DNA of 32,261 bases from Pseudomonadota bacterium (GTDB taxonomy: Bacteria; Pseudomonadota; Gammaproteobacteria; Burkholderiales; Burkholderiaceae_C): contig JAFEFZ010000088.1 of assembly GCA_018240325.1 (NCBI GenBank), forward strand, positions 1-32,261, read 5' to 3'. Under the pieces are notes generated by a model. It was not told the DNA's origin. It did not search any database and saw only the letters and a list, made by a program, of their open reading frames with translations. Position numbers and translations under genes: made by a program. Shown here in pieces: positions 30,014 to 32,261 of the stretch (position 1 is the stretch's first letter; each line of letters opens with the position of its first letter).

Positions 30014-31311
30014 CGCGGCGCGATCGGCTTCAGGTTGGCGGCGATGATGCGCCGCACCATGTCGTCGGCCTCGCGCTGCGCGGCCTGGTCGTCGGCGTCG
30101 ACCACCCGCGTGGCCGATCCCGCCGGCGGCGCGGCCGGCGCCTGCTCGTCCAGGTCCACCGTGACCTGCATCGACAGGCCCACGCGCAGCGGATGTTCGG
30201 CCGGCGCCGGCGCGTCGAGCGCGATGCGCACCGGCACGCGCTGCACCACCTTGATCCAGTTGCCGGTGGCGTTCTGCGCCGGCAGCAGCGCGAAAGCGGC
30301 GCCGGTGCCGGCACCGATGCCGACGATGCGGCCGCGGTACTCCACCTTCGAGCCGTAGGCGTCGGCCGTCATGCGCACCGGCTGGCCGGTGTGCATGCGG
30401 CGCAGCTGCGCTTCCTTGAAGTTGGCGTCGACCCAGACCTGATCCAGCGGGATCACCGCCATCAGCGGCGCGCCGGCCGCCACGCGCTGCCCTACCTGCA
30501 CGGTGCGCCGCGCGATCTCGCCGGCCAGCGGCGCGCGCAGCTCGGTGCGGCGCAGCGTCAGCAGCGCCTGGCGCAGCGCGGCGGCGGCCTGCTGCACGCC
30601 CGGGTGGCTGTCGATGCGGGTGCCGTCGCTCAGCGCCAGGTTGGCCAGCGCCTGCTGCTCGGCCGCGGCCTGCGCCGACTGCGCCGCCGCCAGCGCGCTG
30701 CGCGCGGCCGCGCGCGCCGCCTCGGCATGGCGGATGTCCTCGTCGCTGATCGCGCCGCTGGCCTGCAGCCGCAGCCGGCGTGCGGCGTCGTCCTCGGCCC
30801 GGGCCAGCTCGGCGCGCAGCCGCTCGACGTCGGCGCGCCGCGCGCGGATCTGCGCGTCGAAGCTGCCGTCCTGCGCCTGCAGCACGCGCACCTCGCGCAC
30901 CGCCTGCGCCAGCGCCGCTGCGGCGCGCTGCAGCGCGAGCTGCGCGTCGCTGGCGTCCAGCCGCACCAGCACCTGGCCCGCCTGCACCTTGTCGGTGTCG
31001 TCGACCTCGACCGCGACCACGGTGCCGTCGATGCGCGGCGTGATCTGCACCAGCGGTGCCTGCACGTAGGCGTTGTCGGTGCTCTCGTAGTGGCGCAGCA
31101 CCAGCCACCAGTACGCGCCGAAGCCGGCCGCGCCCAGCAGCACCAGCAGCGCCAGGCCGATCAGCGCGCCGCGGCGCCGCCGCGGCGCCAGCACCGGCGG
31201 CGGCGCCGGCGGTGCGCCCGGCGCGCCACCGGCGGGCGGGGCCGAAGCCGGCGGCGGCGCCGGTGGCTGCGCGGCAGGCTGTGAGGCGGGTTGTGCAGGC
31301 ACGGTGCTCAT
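30010..31311 (-). CDS. emrA: Efflux periplasmic adaptor, EmrA/HlyD family
   Basis: The 433-aa protein anchors in the inner membrane by one helix (about residues 49-71) after an unusual Pro/Ala-rich cytoplasmic tail of about 45 residues. The periplasmic part has a lipoyl half (YVQAPLVQITPRIDGTVVAVEVDDTDKVQAGQVLVRLD), a long Ala/Arg-rich helical hairpin (about 125-240), the second lipoyl half (LRAPLAGEIARRTVQVGQRV) and a beta-barrel domain (VWVDANFKEAQLRRMHTGQPV). It connects EmrB to an outer-membrane channel. ATG 31311 overlaps the regulator's stop by 4 bp, with GGAG upstream. The Pro-rich start is longer than in E. coli EmrA. Confidence 0.93.
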   Translation of the reverse strand: MSTVPAQPASQPAAQPPAPPPASAPPAGGAPGAPPAPPPVLAPRRRRGALIGLALLVLLGAAGFGAYWWLVLRHYESTDNAYVQAPLVQITPRIDGTVVAVEVDDTDKVQAGQVLVRLDASDAQLALQRAAAALAQAVREVRVLQAQDGSFDAQIRARRADVERLRAELARAEDDAARRLRLQASGAISDEDIRHAEAARAAARSALAAAQSAQAAAEQQALANLALSDGTRIDSHPGVQQAAAALRQALLTLRRTELRAPLAGEIARRTVQVGQRVAAGAPLMAVIPLDQVWVDANFKEAQLRRMHTGQPVRMTADAYGSKVEYRGRIVGIGAGTGAAFALLPAQNATGNWIKVVQRVPVRIALDAPAPAEHPLRVGLSMQVTVDLDEQAPAAPPAGSATRVVDADDQAAQREADDMVRRIIAANLKPIAPR

Positions 31312-31799
31312 CGTTCGGCTCCGGCTGCGCCGGCGTTGTCCAGCATGCGCTGCAGCAGGCCGCGCAGCTGCTGCCATTCGGCTTCGTCGAAGCCGCGCAG
31401 GCAGGCGTTGTTCACGGCGGCCAGCTCGGCCGGCAGCCGGGCCGCCACCGCCTCGCCGGCGGCGGTCAGCGTCAGCCGCACGCTGCGCCGGTCGTCGGCG
31501 GCACGCACGCGCTGCACCAGGCCCTTGGCCACGAGCCGGTCGACCAGCCGCGTCATCGCGCCGGCATCGACGCCGATGGCCTGCGCCAGCTCGCGCGCGC
31601 CGATCGGCCCGTCGAGGCGGATGCGCCACAGCGGCGCCCATTGCGCGGCGGTCAGCCCGAGAGCGGCCATGCGCTGGTCGATCTGCCGGCGCATCGCCTG
31701 CACTACGCGGTGCATCAGGAAGCCGACGCTGTCGCCGGGCACGTAGCGGCGCGCCGAATAGAAGGCCGCGGCCCGCCGCGGCGCTGGAGTCGTCATCAT
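31308..31799 (-). CDS. MarR-family regulator of the efflux operon (EmrR-like)
   Basis: The 163-aa protein (162 if started at ATG 31796) has the MarR winged helix at about residues 66-112: ARELAQAIGVDAGAMTRLVDRLVAKGLVQRVRAADDRRSVRLTLTAAG. The DxR(S/x) wing is intact. It is flanked by dimerisation helices. Proteins of this type repress their own efflux operon and let go of DNA when a phenolic or lipophilic drug binds. The gene is first in a regulator-emrA-emrB operon in which every junction is an ATGA overlap. A strong candidate operator lies right upstream. The predicted transcription start is at or near the first ATG, so the message could be leaderless. Confidence 0.92.
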   Translation of the reverse strand: MMTTPAPRRAAAFYSARRYVPGDSVGFLMHRVVQAMRRQIDQRMAALGLTAAQWAPLWRIRLDGPIGARELAQAIGVDAGAMTRLVDRLVAKGLVQRVRAADDRRSVRLTLTAAGEAVAARLPAELAAVNNACLRGFDEAEWQQLRGLLQRMLDNAGAAGAER

Positions 31800-31805
31800 C
31801 CGCCG

Positions 31806-31841
31806 ATTATCGTTGCCCAGGCAAGCTTTGTCCGGGCAACG
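31806..31841 (-). promoter_or_regulatory. Promoter and double MarR operator of the efflux operon
   Basis: On the minus strand CGGACA (31834-31829) and GATAAT (31811-31806) form a -35/-10 pair with the ideal 17-bp spacing. Two 12-bp pseudo-palindromes, TTGCCCAGGCAA (31813-31824) and TTGTCCGGGCAA (31828-31839), lie between and over these boxes. The whole 31-bp segment 31811-31841 is itself nearly palindromic with exact 8-bp outer arms, CGTTGCCC/GGGCAACG. A bound MarR dimer would block RNA polymerase. Confidence 0.75.
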
Positions 31842-32160
31842 ACCGGCCGGCGGGCGCTTGCCGCGGTACGTGTCCAGGGGACACGGCTGCCCCCGGGCCC
31901 AGTTCGGGGCGCGTCGGGCATCTGCCGCGCGCTGCGCCTTCCGGCGGGTACGGTCGACCGGCGGGTATGGCAGCCGTCGGGACGCCGCGCAGCGTCGAGC
32001 GCGGTGGCGCCGCGACGGCGATGAACGCGCGGACCGCGCCGTGCATGATCGCCCGCAGGCTCATCGCCAGGTGCCTGGTGCTGAGCCCGGACACAAACAG
32101 TCCGGTGAGCTGCTTGTGCCTGGCGAAGGGCCCGGCCGTCGGCCAGGCGCGGCCTGCAAG
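31842..32160. other. Gene-poor stretch between the efflux promoter and an IS remnant
   Basis: About 320 bp without a credible gene. Minus-strand codons remain open across much of it (up to 31807) as a continuation of the transposase remnant frame, but the peptide has no recognisable motif. I see no terminator, tRNA or clear IS end. Confidence 0.45.
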
Positions 32161-32162
32161 GC

Positions 32163-32261
32163 CGTCGCACAACGGCGCCTCGAACTTCAACTCCACCAGC
32201 CCGGCGGCGTTGAGCTGCACCCTCTCGCGCGGCAACGCCGGTCGGGTGATTGAGCGGCAGG
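32163..32261 (-). pseudogene. IS91-family transposase fragment, cut by window edge and truncated
   Basis: On the minus strand the frame entering from the window edge reads CRSITRPALPRERVQLNAAG, then LVELKFEAPLCDG. IS91-type (Y2, HUH) transposases carry a segment of pattern C-RYI-TRPA-xx-ERV/L-xx-N-AAG-QV-xLKLK-xx-xxDGTTH at this place, which I recall from the family. After CDG the similarity stops and the expected T-T-H and S-P-L-E-F segment does not follow, so the element is broken near 32163. The rest of the element, if any, is beyond 32261. Confidence 0.6.

Overview
The window looks like chromosome of a very GC-rich betaproteobacterium, most likely a Burkholderiales relative of the Leptothrix/Rubrivivax/Methylibium kind. 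This is inferred from codon use, from gene types (DUF485-actP, lutABC-lctP, TRAP dctPQM, emrRAB) and from the mix of carboxylate-uptake systems. I could run no database search. Nearly all of the sequence is coding, and long antisense ORFs are shadows caused by GC bias.

Layout: (1) 1-1604, minus strand: start of a Tat-exported protein cut by the window edge, preceded by a membrane sugar-phosphate transferase of exopolysaccharide synthesis. (2) 2024-3101, minus: LysE-type exporter overlapping aroQ. (3) 3315-12958, plus: acetate uptake and signalling block. It holds DUF485 + ActP symporter, a cNMP/CBS/DUF294 nucleotidyltransferase-like protein, a tiny DUF3311-like membrane protein, a histidine kinase with a whole symporter domain as its sensor, an orphan receiver protein, and a membrane protein joining a kinase-like body without the catalytic residues to a complete DnaQ-type 3'-5' exonuclease. 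(4) 13052-18614, minus: LysR regulator, lactate permease and LutABC lactate oxidation proteins. (5) 18937-19621, minus: AbrB-type antitoxin and VapC-type PIN toxin. (6) 19825-23534: Old Yellow Enzyme, a 3' remnant of a hydrolase gene, a small unknown gene, and a NUDIX + metallo-beta-lactamase fusion. (7) 23719-28382, plus: TRAP transporter dctPQM (DctM carries a tandem-repeat insertion) and a molybdopterin-binding-fold (CinA N-terminal-like) protein. (8) 28457-31799, minus: emrRAB-type drug efflux operon with a readable promoter/operator. (9) 31842-32261: a gene-poor end with a truncated IS91-family transposase at the edge.

The best candidate for an undescribed system is block 3. A symporter-domain kinase probably signals to a receiver with no output domain. 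The next gene has the architecture of a sensor kinase but has lost the phosphorylatable histidine and ATP-binding residues and ends in an exonuclease with all five catalytic residues. Together with the nearby DUF294 protein this suggests carboxylate sensing coupled to nucleotide or nucleic-acid chemistry rather than to a DNA-binding regulator. That functional reading is inference; the domain content is read from the sequence. Other notable signals are a precise 17-bp tandem duplication at the antitoxin/toxin junction that recreates the stop-start coupling, and six 30-bp in-frame repeats in dctM.
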